From contig NZ_BAAAUX010000008.1 in the NCBI RefSeq assembly GCF_039534165.1, positions 1 through 17,166 on the forward strand: a stretch of 17,166 nt of DNA, given 5' to 3'. Both the position numbers and the translations under genes were made by a program. Below are positions 6,443-13,503 of this stretch, piece after piece. Positions within the stretch are counted from its first letter, which is position 1; the number at the start of each line of letters is the position of its first letter. The notes beneath the pieces are model-generated. The model saw only the letters and a program-made list of their open reading frames with translations. It did not search any database and had not been told where the DNA came from. The stretch comes from Saccharopolyspora_D taberi (GTDB lineage: Bacteria; Actinomycetota; Actinomycetes; Mycobacteriales; Pseudonocardiaceae).

Positions 6443-6853
6443 ATGCGCAGCGAGGAGATCGAGATCCGCACCGGCTCCATCGAGGTCGTCTACGACCTCG
6501 GCGCCGAGATCGACCGCTTCCTGGCCGACGCCGGCGCCGAGGACGGGCTGCTCAACGCGTGGGTGCCGCACGCGACCGCGGGACTGGCCGTCATCGAGAC
6601 CGGCGCGGGCAGCGACGACGACCTGCTCGCGGCCCTGCGCGACCTGCTGCCCGCCGACGGCCGGTGGCGGCACAAGCACGGCTCCCCCGGCCACGGGCGG
6701 GACCACGTGCTGCCCGCGCTGGTCCCGCCCTACGCGTCGATCCCGGTGCTGGGCGGTGAGCTCGCGCTGGGCACCTGGCAGTCGGTGTGCCTGGTGGACA
6801 CCAACGTGGACAACCCCGTCCGCCGGGTGCGGCTGAGCTTCCTGCCCGGCTGA
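6443..6853 (+). CDS. YjbQ family protein (UPF0047, secondary thiamine-phosphate synthase type)
   Basis: The protein has 136 residues and covers the whole YjbQ/UPF0047 fold. Family signatures are NAWVPHATAGLAVIETG (about 33-49), HKHGSPGHGRDHVLPAL with its His cluster (about 76-92), and the C-terminal GGELALGTWQSVCLVDTN followed by RRVRLSFL. Members are annotated as secondary thiamine-phosphate synthase because some rescue thiE mutants, but the true substrate is unsettled. The ATG at 6443 is preferred over upstream starts because a TANNNT box sits seven bases before it. It ends with TGA at 6851-6853, immediately next to the stop of the convergent MFS gene at 6854. No thiamine genes are nearby. 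Confidence 0.9.
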   Translation: MRSEEIEIRTGSIEVVYDLGAEIDRFLADAGAEDGLLNAWVPHATAGLAVIETGAGSDDDLLAALRDLLPADGRWRHKHGSPGHGRDHVLPALVPPYASIPVLGGELALGTWQSVCLVDTNVDNPVRRVRLSFLPG

Positions 6854-8044
6854 TCAGCCGACCGCCGCGCGGTGCGCTTCGGGCTCGGCGGCCGGTTCGG
6901 GCCCGCGCCGGAGTTCGGGCAGCACCGTGAGAACGCCGATCGCGGCCAGGGCGGCGCCGAGCCACAGCGGTGCCCGCAACCCGGCGAGCTCGATGCCGAT
7001 GCCGCCGCCGAGGGAGCCGATGGTCACGCCGATCGTGATGAACGACGTGTGCACGGTGCCGACCAGCGGCCCGGTGTTCCCGGCGCGCTGGACCCGGGTG
7101 ATCATCGCCGGGTTCATGGTCACGCCGACCAGACCGACGCCGAGCATCAGCGCCACCGCCGCGACGCTCAGGTGCGCCAGCAGCGCGAAGCCGACCAGGA
7201 ACAGCGCGTTGAGCACCAGACCTGCCAGCAGCACCGCGGAGGTGTGCCGGTCGGCGAGGCGTCCGACGACGTTGTTGCCGACCACGGTCGCCGCGCCGTA
7301 GGCGATCAGCAGCAGCGGAACGGTTCCGGCGCCGAACCCGGTGATCTCGGTGAGGATCGGGGTGAAGTAGCTGAACGCCGCGAAGGTCGCGCCGATGACC
7401 AGCATGCTGCTCGACAGCGCCAGCCAGAGCCGCGGCTTGCGGAAGGCGTCCGCCTGGCCCCGGAAACCGCCGCCGTCGGCCGGGCGGTCCAGCCTCGGCA
7501 CCCCGGCGGTCGTGCACGCCGCCGCGAGGGCGGCCAGCGCGGTGATCGCCCAGAACGCCGCGCGCCACCCGAACCGCTCACCGACCAATGTGGACAGCGG
7601 CAGGCCGAGCAGGGTGCCGAGCATAAGCCCGCTGGTGGCCACCGCGATGGCCCGGCCGCGCACCTCGGGCGCGGCCAGCTGCGCGCACACCGACAGCCCG
7701 ATGCCGAAGAACGCCTGCGCGGCGGCACCGGTGACCACCCGCGCCACCACCATCACCGCGTAGCCGGGCGCGGCGGCGGCCAGCGCGTTGCCCGCCAGGA
7801 AGATCCCGAAGATCAGCAGCAGCGCCCGCTTCGGGGGCATCCGCATCAGCGCGATCGTCAGCACCGGGCCGCCGAGGGCCATCGCCACCGCGTAAGCGGT
7901 GATCAGGTACCCGATCTGCGGGATGGTCGCCGCCAGCCCCTGGGCCATCTGCGGCATCAGCCCGGCGACGGCGAACTCGCTGGTCACCATCGCGAAGATG
8001 CCCATCGCCAGCACGTGCACCGCGAGCGGCACGGTCGGTTTCAT
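6854..8044 (-). CDS. MFS transporter, DHA1 drug-efflux type
   Basis: This 396-residue membrane protein has about 12 hydrophobic segments in two halves, separated by a charged loop near the middle (VPRLDRPADGGGFRGQADAFRKPR). It starts MKPTVPLAVHVLAMGIFAMVTSEFAVAGLMPQMA, the usual opening of DHA1 / arabinose-efflux-like MFS permeases. The cytoplasmic loop after TM2-3 (LTIALMRMPPKRAL) and the motif-C-like GLMLGTLLGLPLSTL in TM5 fit proton-driven antiporters. The substrate is unknown. The ATG at 8044 is chosen because GGAG lies just upstream and the family begins there; the reading frame stays open further up only by chance. The gene follows a TetR gene with a 73-nt gap holding an operator-like word, so local repression and induction by the exported compound is likely. 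Confidence 0.92.
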   Translation of the reverse strand: MKPTVPLAVHVLAMGIFAMVTSEFAVAGLMPQMAQGLAATIPQIGYLITAYAVAMALGGPVLTIALMRMPPKRALLLIFGIFLAGNALAAAAPGYAVMVVARVVTGAAAQAFFGIGLSVCAQLAAPEVRGRAIAVATSGLMLGTLLGLPLSTLVGERFGWRAAFWAITALAALAAACTTAGVPRLDRPADGGGFRGQADAFRKPRLWLALSSSMLVIGATFAAFSYFTPILTEITGFGAGTVPLLLIAYGAATVVGNNVVGRLADRHTSAVLLAGLVLNALFLVGFALLAHLSVAAVALMLGVGLVGVTMNPAMITRVQRAGNTGPLVGTVHTSFITIGVTIGSLGGGIGIELAGLRAPLWLGAALAAIGVLTVLPELRRGPEPAAEPEAHRAAVG

Positions 8045-8062
8045 CAGCTCTCCATGTTCTTT

Positions 8063-8082
8063 ACTGATCTGTACAAAATCAG
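8063..8082. promoter_or_regulatory. Operator-like site before the MFS gene
   Basis: ACTGATCTGTACA (8063-8075) is a 13-bp exact match to the word at 8715-8727 (opposite strand) in front of the TetR gene. CTGAT (8064-8068) and ATCAG (8078-8082) form outer inverted arms. A TAAAGA hexamer on the minus strand overlaps the edge and could be a -10 box. It is likely the second binding site of the adjacent TetR regulator. Confidence 0.6.
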
Positions 8083-8117
8083 GGCGCGCGAAGACCCCGG
8101 CGGTCACCGGAAGGGAT

Positions 8118-8693
8118 TCAGAGGACGGCCAGCGCGCCTTCCACCACGTCGAGCAGGGACTCCCGGTCGCGGACCTTCCCCAGCACGCGCAGGCCGTAGT
8201 AGGTGCTCTGGAGCGAGCGGGCGAGCTGGACCGGCGGCCGGTCCGACCCGAGCTCACCCGTGCGCTGGCCGAGCGCGATCAGGTCGCGGAACAGGCCCTC
8301 GGTGCGCTCGAACTCGCGGCGGGCGAAGTCGGCCACCGCGTCGGTGCGGCCCGCCGCGTCCACGGCGCAGTTGATGGCCATGCAGCCCCGGCGGCCCGGG
8401 TCGTCGAGATCGAGGTCGATCACCCAGATCATCAGCCCCCGGAAGCGGTCCTTCACCGGCCCCGGCCTGCCGAGGATGTCCAGCACCGGCTGGAACTCGA
8501 CGTCGGCGTAGTGGCGCAGCGCGGCCTCGTAGAGCTGCTGCTTGCCGCCGAAGGCGTTGTAGAGGCTGCCCCGGCCGAGGCCGGTGGCCTCGCAGAGGTC
8601 CTGGGTGCTGGTCGCCTCGTAGCCCTTCGCCCAGAACGTCCGCATCGCGGCGGCGAGGACCTCGCCGTGGTCGAACTCGCGGGGCCTGCCCAT
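8118..8693 (-). CDS. TetR/AcrR family transcriptional regulator
   Basis: The protein has 191 residues. The N-terminal HTH is clear: MGRPREFD, VLAAAMRTFWAKGYEATST, then DLCEATGLGRGSLYNAFGGKQQLYEAAL (about 11-59). The C-terminal ligand domain carries RRGCMAINCAVDA with Cys104 and Cys109, a motif found in a TetR subgroup that includes thiol-reactive sensors such as NemR. A redox or electrophile signal is therefore possible, but this is inference. The ATG at 8693 lies seven bases from a -10 box, so it is probably leaderless. It precedes the MFS gene on the same strand and probably represses both itself and the transporter through the shared word ACTGATCTGTACA. Confidence 0.92.
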   Translation of the reverse strand: MGRPREFDHGEVLAAAMRTFWAKGYEATSTQDLCEATGLGRGSLYNAFGGKQQLYEAALRHYADVEFQPVLDILGRPGPVKDRFRGLMIWVIDLDLDDPGRRGCMAINCAVDAAGRTDAVADFARREFERTEGLFRDLIALGQRTGELGSDRPPVQLARSLQSTYYGLRVLGKVRDRESLLDVVEGALAVL

Positions 8694-8700
8694 GATCCGC

Positions 8701-8730
8701 AGCTTAGGCAGTTCTGTACAGATCAGTCAA
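8701..8730 (-). promoter_or_regulatory. TetR gene promoter with embedded operator
   Basis: On the minus strand TTGACT (8725-8730), an 18-bp spacer and TAAGCT (8701-8706) form a good promoter, and the ATG follows seven bases later. The spacer contains TCTGTACAGA (8713-8722), a perfect 10-bp palindrome within the word shared with the MFS promoter. Binding there would block RNA polymerase, giving autorepression. Confidence 0.7.
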
Positions 8731-8830
8731 CAATGCCGCGGCCAGCGCGATCAGCAGCACCGCCGCGACGGCCACGCCGAATCCGCCGTAGACCGCGCGG
8801 ACTTCGGCGCGGCTCCCCCACCGGCTCGTG
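8703..8830 (-). pseudogene. Possible truncated DUF4345-like gene remnant
   Basis: Between proS and the TetR gene the minus strand reads RWGSRAEVRAVYGGFGVAVA, then a hydrophobic segment VLLIALAAALLTDLYRTA, and stops with TAA at 8703-8705. RAEVRAVYGGFG resembles the conserved core of DUF4345 membrane proteins, which are often encoded beside TetR genes. There is no ATG or GTG with a ribosome site upstream and the part after the core is too short, so it looks like a fragment. Its stop codon overlaps the TetR -10 box. The similarity is from memory and could be chance. Confidence 0.3.
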
Positions 8831-8878
8831 GCGGGCCACCCGCACCGCAACGCAAAACGAGGCCAACAACCCAAAAGC

Positions 8879-10624
8879 TCAGCCCCGGACGAGCTGGACG
8901 AGGTGCTCGACGGCCCCGTCGGCGGGAACCTCGACCCGGTCGCCGCTGCGGCGGTCCTTGACCTCCACGACGCCCTTGGCCAGGCCCTTGCCGACGACCA
9001 GGATCGTCGGCACGCCGACCAGCTCGGCGTCGGCGAACTTCACGCCCGGCGACGACGTGCGGTCGTCCAGCAGCACCCGCACCCCGGCCGCGTCCAGCCC
9101 GGCGGCGATGCGCTCGGCGCCCTCGCGGACGCTGTCGTCCTTGCCCGCGATGACCACGTGCACGTCGGCGGGCGCGACCTCGCGCGGCCACACCAGGCCG
9201 AGGTCGTCGTGGCTCTGCTCGGCGATGACCGCCACCAGCCGGGAGACGCCGATGCCGTAGGAGCCCATGGTGATCCGCTTGGGCTTGCCGTCCTGGCCGA
9301 GCGCGTCCAGCCCGAAGGCGTCCGCGTACTTGCGGCCCAGCTGGAAGATGTGGCCGATCTCGATGCCGCGCGCGGCGACCAGGGTGCCCTGGCCGTCCGG
9401 CGACGGGTCGCCCTCGCGGACCTCGGCGGCCTCGATCACGCCGTCCGGGGTGAAGTCCCGGCCGCAGACCAGGTCCACCACGTGGTGGTCGCTCTTGTCC
9501 GCGCCGGTGACCCAGGCCGTGCCGGTGACCACGCGCGGGTCGACCAGGTAGCGGACCCCGTTGTCCTGCAGCGACTTCGGGCCGATGTAGCCCTTGACCA
9601 GGAACGGGTTCGCGGTGAAGTCGGACTCCTCCAGCAGCGCCACCTCGGCCGGCTCCAGCGCGGCCTCCAGCCGCTTGAAGTCCACCTCGCGGTCGCCGGG
9701 CACCGCGATCGCCAGCAGCTCCCACTCCTTCGCGCCCGGCTGACGGGTCTTGACCAGCACGTTCTTGAGCGTGTCGGCGGCGGTGAACTTGCGGTCGCCG
9801 TGCGCGTTGAGGAAGTCGACCAGGGTCTCGATGGTCGGGGTGTCGGGCGTGTGGTGGACCTGCGCGGCCGGCTTGTCCTCGACGGACTCCGCCGGGGGCA
9901 CCGGGGTCACCACGGCCTCGACGTTGGCCGCGTAGCCGGAGGCGGTGCTGCGGACGAAGGTGTCCTCGCCGGTCTCGGCCTCGGCCAGGAACTCCTCGGA
10001 GGCCGAACCGCCCATCGCGCCCGAGGTCGCCGCGACGATGACGTAGCGCAGGCCCATCCGGTCGAAGATCCGGATGTAGGCGTCCCGGTGCCGCTGGTAG
10101 GAGTCGGCCAGGCCCTCGTCGTCGAGGTCGAAGGAGTACGAGTCCTTCATGACGAACTCGCGGCCGCGCAGGATGCCCGCGCGGGGGCGCTCCTCGTCCC
10201 GGTACTTGGTCTGGATCTGGTAGAGCGTGACCGGGTAGTCCTTGTAGGAGTTGTACTCACCCTTGACGGTGAGCGTGAACAGCTCCTCATGGGTCGGGCC
10301 GAGCAGGTAGTCGCCGCCCTTGCGGTCCTTGAGCCGGAACAGGTTCGGGCCGTACTCGGTCCAGCGGTTGGTGGCCTCGTAGGGCTCCTTCGGCAGCAGC
10401 GCGGGGAAGTGGATCTCCTGCGCGCCGATGGCGGCCATCTCCTCGCGCACGATCCGCTCGATGTTGCGCAGCACCTCCAGGCCCAGCGGCAGCCAGGAGT
10501 AGATGCCCGGGGCGACCCGCCGCACGTAACCGGCGCGGACCAGCAGCCTGTGGCTCGGCACCTCGGCGTCGGCCGGATCCTCGCGCAGGGTACGCAGGAA
10601 CAACGTCGACATCCTCGTGATCAC
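8879..10624 (-). CDS. proS: Prolyl-tRNA synthetase (bacterial type with editing domain)
   Basis: ProRS charges tRNA-Pro. The protein has 581 residues, normal for the bacterial type. Motif 1 region is LLVRAGYVRRVAPGIYSWLPLG (28-49), the TxE loop is GPTHEE (109-114), motif 2 is YRDEERPRAGILRGREFVMK (141-160) and motif 3 is MGSYGIGVSRLVA (453-465). The insertion domain that edits Ala-tRNA-Pro spans about 220-400. The anticodon-binding domain is at the C-terminus (about 485-581). The start is the GTG at 10624, giving MITRMSTLFLRTLREDPADA, the standard family opening, with GAGGAG about nine bases upstream. The frame is open to 10738 upstream without support. It is divergent from the P450 gene. I saw no T-box in front of it. 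Confidence 0.98.
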   Translation of the reverse strand: MITRMSTLFLRTLREDPADAEVPSHRLLVRAGYVRRVAPGIYSWLPLGLEVLRNIERIVREEMAAIGAQEIHFPALLPKEPYEATNRWTEYGPNLFRLKDRKGGDYLLGPTHEELFTLTVKGEYNSYKDYPVTLYQIQTKYRDEERPRAGILRGREFVMKDSYSFDLDDEGLADSYQRHRDAYIRIFDRMGLRYVIVAATSGAMGGSASEEFLAEAETGEDTFVRSTASGYAANVEAVVTPVPPAESVEDKPAAQVHHTPDTPTIETLVDFLNAHGDRKFTAADTLKNVLVKTRQPGAKEWELLAIAVPGDREVDFKRLEAALEPAEVALLEESDFTANPFLVKGYIGPKSLQDNGVRYLVDPRVVTGTAWVTGADKSDHHVVDLVCGRDFTPDGVIEAAEVREGDPSPDGQGTLVAARGIEIGHIFQLGRKYADAFGLDALGQDGKPKRITMGSYGIGVSRLVAVIAEQSHDDLGLVWPREVAPADVHVVIAGKDDSVREGAERIAAGLDAAGVRVLLDDRTSSPGVKFADAELVGVPTILVVGKGLAKGVVEVKDRRSGDRVEVPADGAVEHLVQLVRG

Positions 10625-10751
10625 GGCTGCTCGCTCCTCGAAAAAGGCCCGGACTGGTGTGCCAAGCAGCGTAGCGAGCACCCCCGGGGGCATCACCAGC
10701 GGATTGTTCGTGGCGCCGAGGTGCGCCGATCGGCGCATTGCCGAACCACCT

Positions 10752-10766
10752 GTGAACGGTGTGAAC
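10752..10766. promoter_or_regulatory. Direct repeat GTGAAC in the proS–P450 divergent region
   Basis: GTGAAC occurs at 10752-10757 and 10761-10766, nine bases apart, and TTCAC (10783-10787) is an inverted half of the same word. The cluster lies 35-50 bp before the P450 start and could be a regulator site. No clear promoter boxes are visible. The GGGAGG ribosome site of the P450 gene follows at about 10788-10793. Confidence 0.3.
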
Positions 10767-10800
10767 TCGGATGCGGGGAAAAATTCACGGGAGGTCGCCG

Positions 10801-12087
10801 ATGACCACCGCCGCAGCAGACCGGCGCGCCGAGCTCGTCCTCGGCCTGCGGCTCGCCGTCCAGCACGCCGTCACCTGGACCACCGCCAGGCTCGGCGATC
10901 CCGCCGCCCGCCTGATGCACTCCCCGTGGCGGGACGACCCGTATGCGATCTACCGGACGCTTCGCGCCCAAGGACCGCTGGCGCGCAGCAAGCTCGGTCT
11001 GTGGGCCGCCACCACGCACGAGGTGTGCGACGCGATCCTCCGCGACCGCCGGTTCGGCGTCCGCACCAGCGACGGCTCCTACGGCGATCCGTCGGCAGCC
11101 GCGGCCGAAGTGCCGCTGTCGCTGCTCGAACTCGACCCGCCCGACCACACGCGGCTGCGCAAGCTCGCCGCGCCCGCGTTCCGCCCGCGCAAGCTGGAGG
11201 GCTACCGGCAGCGGGTCGAGGAGGCCGCGCACGAGCTGCTGGACCGGGCGCTGGCCCGCGGCGAGTTCGACCTCGTCCGCGACTTCGCCACCCCGTTGCC
11301 GATCAGGGTGATCTGCGAGCTGATCGGGCTGTCCGGGGTCGACGCAGGCCACCTGGCCGAGCACGGCCGGGTGCTGGCCGGGGCGCTGGACGGCATCCGC
11401 TCGCCGCGGCAACTGCGCGCGATGCGGCGCTCCTCGCGGGCGCTGGGCGAGCTGTTCGGCGACCTGATCGAGCAGCGCACCCGCGAGCCCGGCGAGGACG
11501 TGGTCACCGATCTGGTCACCGCGTTCGAGGACGATCGGCTCGACGGTGCCGAGCTGGTGGACCTGTGCAACGTGCTGCTGGTCGCCGGGTTCGAGACGAC
11601 GGTGAACCTGATCGGCAACGGCGCCCTGGCGCTGCTGGAGCACCCGGACCAGTGGCGGCGGCTGCGCGCCGATCCGGACCTTGCCGGTGCGGTCGTGGAG
11701 GAGACGCTGCGCTGGAACCCGCCGGTGCAGATGACGATGCGGATCGCGCACGAGCCGGTGGAGATCGCGGGCCGGAGGCTGTCCCGGGACGCGCCGGTGC
11801 TGGTGATGCTGGCCGCGGCGGGCCGCGATCCCGGGCGGCACCCGGATCCGGACCGCTTCGACATCACCCGCGAGGACCGCGCCGACCACCTGGCCTTCTC
11901 CGGCGGCATCCACTACTGCCTGGGCGCGCCGCTGGCGCGGATGGAGTCCGAGATCGCGTTCCGCGCGCTGGCAACCCGAGCACCCGAGCTGCGCCGGGCG
12001 GGTGCGCTGGTGCGCAGGCCGACGTCGATCATCCACGGCCTGTCCGCGCTGCCGGTCGCCGCGACCCGCGCCGCGGCCCGGCGGTGA
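10801..12087 (+). CDS. Cytochrome P450
   Basis: This is a 428-residue soluble bacterial P450, a haem-thiolate monooxygenase that needs separate ferredoxin and reductase partners; none is encoded here. Visible motifs: C-helix DHTRLRKL (115-122), I-helix AGFETT (262-267) with the acid-Thr pair for oxygen activation, ExxR as EETLR (E301, R304), and the haem loop FSGGIHYCLGAPLARME with ligand Cys373. The N-terminal 40 residues precede the usual P450 start and are not a membrane anchor. The ATG at 10801 is preceded by GGGAGG at about seven bases. The substrate cannot be told. It stands alone rather than in a biosynthetic cluster, beside proS, so a housekeeping or catabolic oxidation is as likely as an antibiotic tailoring role. 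Confidence 0.96.
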   Translation: MTTAAADRRAELVLGLRLAVQHAVTWTTARLGDPAARLMHSPWRDDPYAIYRTLRAQGPLARSKLGLWAATTHEVCDAILRDRRFGVRTSDGSYGDPSAAAAEVPLSLLELDPPDHTRLRKLAAPAFRPRKLEGYRQRVEEAAHELLDRALARGEFDLVRDFATPLPIRVICELIGLSGVDAGHLAEHGRVLAGALDGIRSPRQLRAMRRSSRALGELFGDLIEQRTREPGEDVVTDLVTAFEDDRLDGAELVDLCNVLLVAGFETTVNLIGNGALALLEHPDQWRRLRADPDLAGAVVEETLRWNPPVQMTMRIAHEPVEIAGRRLSRDAPVLVMLAAAGRDPGRHPDPDRFDITREDRADHLAFSGGIHYCLGAPLARMESEIAFRALATRAPELRRAGALVRRPTSIIHGLSALPVAATRAAARR

Positions 12088-12097
12088 CCCGGGCGGC

Positions 12098-12103
12098 TAC
12101 CCT
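12098..12103 (+). promoter_or_regulatory. Candidate -10 box for leaderless transcription of the YaaA gene
   Basis: TACCCT fits TANNNT and ends eight bases before the GTG at 12112. There is no Shine-Dalgarno sequence between them, so a leaderless mRNA is likely even though the P450 gene ends only 24 nt upstream. Confidence 0.4.
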
Positions 12104-12111
12104 GTCGGGCT

Positions 12112-12855
12112 GTGCTCGTCCTGCTCCCTCCCTCCGAGACCAAGGCCGTCGGCGGCGACGGCGGACCGCTCGACCTGTCCGCGCTGTCGCACCCGGAGCT
12201 CAACCCCACCAGGGGGAAGCTGATCGAGGCGCTGACCTCGCTCGCCGGCGACGTGCCCGCCAGCCTGGCCGCGCTGGGCCTGTCGGAGCGGCAGGTCGAC
12301 GAGGTGCGGCGCAACGCCGAGCTCCGGGACGCGCCGACCGCGCCCGCGCTGGAGCGCTACACCGGAGTTCTCTACGACGCGCTCGACGTCGGCTCGCTGT
12401 CGCCCGCTGAGCGCAAGCAGGCCGACACCCGGCTCGCGGTGGCCTCCGCGCTGTTCGGCCTCGCTCTGGGGACCGACTCCATCCCCGCCTACCGGCTGTC
12501 CGGCGGCAGCACGCTGCCCGGCCTCGGGACGCTGCGGGCGCTTTGGCGGCCGGTGCTGGAGCCGCTGTTCGCCGACTCCTCCCAGCTGGTCGTGGACCTG
12601 CGGTCCGGCGCTTACGCCGCGCTCGCGCGGATTCCGCACGCCGTCGCGGTCCGGGTGCTGTCCGAGGACGCCTCCGGGAAGCGGAAGGTGGTCAGCCACC
12701 ACAACAAGGCGCACAAGGGGCGGCTGGCCCGCGCTCTGGCTCGGACTTCGGCGGAGCCGGAGTCTGTGGAGGACGTCGTCGAGGTGGCCGAGGCCGCCGG
12801 GATGCGCGTCGAGCGCGAGGGGGCTCGCGGGATTTGCGTCGTCGTGGCGGGTTGA
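12112..12855 (+). CDS. yaaA: YaaA family peroxide-stress protein (DUF328)
   Basis: The 247-residue protein matches the YaaA family, whose E. coli member lowers intracellular free iron and limits DNA damage under peroxide. Landmarks: MLVLLPPSETKAVGG at the start, NPTRGKLIEAL, TGVLYDALD, LSGGSTLPGLGTLRALWRP, QLVVDLRSGAYA, and SHHNKAHKGRLARAL near the C-terminus, where the His-x-Asn-Lys cluster is conserved. The actinobacterial proteins are shorter and more divergent than E. coli YaaA, so the function is by family only. The GTG at 12112 gives the family opening. It converges on a TetR gene with a 14-bp gap and follows the P450 on the same strand. No OxyR-type site is evident. Confidence 0.88.
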   Translation: MLVLLPPSETKAVGGDGGPLDLSALSHPELNPTRGKLIEALTSLAGDVPASLAALGLSERQVDEVRRNAELRDAPTAPALERYTGVLYDALDVGSLSPAERKQADTRLAVASALFGLALGTDSIPAYRLSGGSTLPGLGTLRALWRPVLEPLFADSSQLVVDLRSGAYAALARIPHAVAVRVLSEDASGKRKVVSHHNKAHKGRLARALARTSAEPESVEDVVEVAEAAGMRVEREGARGICVVVAG

Positions 12856-12869
12856 TCGCCTGACCCGGA

Positions 12870-13421
12870 TCAGCGCGGGTCGATGCCCTCGATCAGCAGC
12901 GTGAGCAGGCGCTCCGCGCTGTCCCCTTCCTGGTGCTCCGCTGCCCAGGAGACCGACGCGGCGAGCAGCAGCAGTTCGTCGGGCCGCAGATCCGCCCGCA
13001 CTTCCCCCGCCTCCTGCGCGCGTGCCAGCAGGCGCGCTCCTGCTTCGCGCATCGCGTGGCAGGAGGCGTGGAGCGCGGACTCCTCGTTCGCGAGCGTCGC
13101 CATGACCGAGTCGGGCAGGCCCCGGTAGCGGCTGGACGAGCGGGCGAAGTCGCGCAGCCAGTCGATCAGGGCCGCTCTCGGCGAGTCCGCCCCGGCCAGC
13201 TCGGCTTCGCGCTCGCACAGCGTGCTGAAGCGGTCGTGCAGCAGGGCTTCCAGCAGCGCGTCCCGGGTCGGGAAGTGCCGGTAGAGGGTGCCGATGCCGA
13301 CTCCCGCGCTGCGCGCGATCTCCTCCAGCGGGGCGCCGGTTCCCCGTTCCCTGAACGCGGCTTCCGCCTCGGCCAGCAGGCGGTCGTAGTTGCGCCGGGC
13401 GTCGGCGCGCATCGCGGACAT
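12870..13421 (-). CDS. TetR/AcrR family transcriptional regulator
   Basis: The protein has 183 residues. The N-terminal HTH reads MRADARRNYDRLLAEAEAAF, LEEIARSAGVGIGTLYRHFP and TRDALLEAL (about 4-60), typical of the actinobacterial SAGVGIGTLYRHFP subgroup. The C-terminal ligand domain is helical and ends LLTLLIEGIDPR. The ATG at 13421 has GAGGAG seven bases upstream. It is divergent from an LLM oxidoreductase gene. The 82-bp gap holds two copies of AACCGGAGGNACCCTC, the CGGAGG/CCTCCG type of site that such regulators use. It probably represses itself and the oxidoreductase gene; the inducer is unknown. Confidence 0.93.
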   Translation of the reverse strand: MSAMRADARRNYDRLLAEAEAAFRERGTGAPLEEIARSAGVGIGTLYRHFPTRDALLEALLHDRFSTLCEREAELAGADSPRAALIDWLRDFARSSSRYRGLPDSVMATLANEESALHASCHAMREAGARLLARAQEAGEVRADLRPDELLLLAASVSWAAEHQEGDSAERLLTLLIEGIDPR

Positions 13422-13435
13422 GCTCGAACTCCTCG

Positions 13436-13464
13436 TTGCAAACCGGAGGCACCCTCCGTATGTT
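13436..13464 (+). promoter_or_regulatory. Promoter of the LLM oxidoreductase gene, operator in its spacer
   Basis: TTGCAA (13436-13441), a 17-bp spacer and TATGTT (13459-13464) form a plausible plus-strand promoter. The spacer holds the perfect palindrome CGGAGG-CAC-CCTCCG (13444-13458). A repressor bound there would occlude RNA polymerase. Confidence 0.65.
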
Positions 13465-13481
13465 TAACCGGAGGAACCCTC
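13441..13481. promoter_or_regulatory. Paired TetR operator-like repeats
   Basis: AACCGGAGGNACCCTC occurs at 13441-13456 and 13466-13481, 25 bp apart in direct orientation. The first copy is part of a perfect palindrome; the second has a degenerate right arm (CCTCAC). The sites cover the whole divergent promoter region between the TetR and LLM genes, so one regulator can control both. Confidence 0.7.
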
Positions 13482-13503
13482 ACCTTAGCTCGGAGCGTGC
13501 ACC

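Noticed and set aside
8045..8257. MFS gene extended upstream to 8257
   Set aside because: The extra 71 codons overlap the TetR gene and the operator region, and the family begins at the ATG at 8044.
10625..10800. T-box riboswitch before proS
   Set aside because: I found no T-box consensus or terminator hairpin with a T-run in the proS leader region.
8828..10804. Plus-strand open frame of 658 codons
   Set aside because: Antisense of proS, rich in Val/Leu/Asp/Gly/Arg with no domain pattern.
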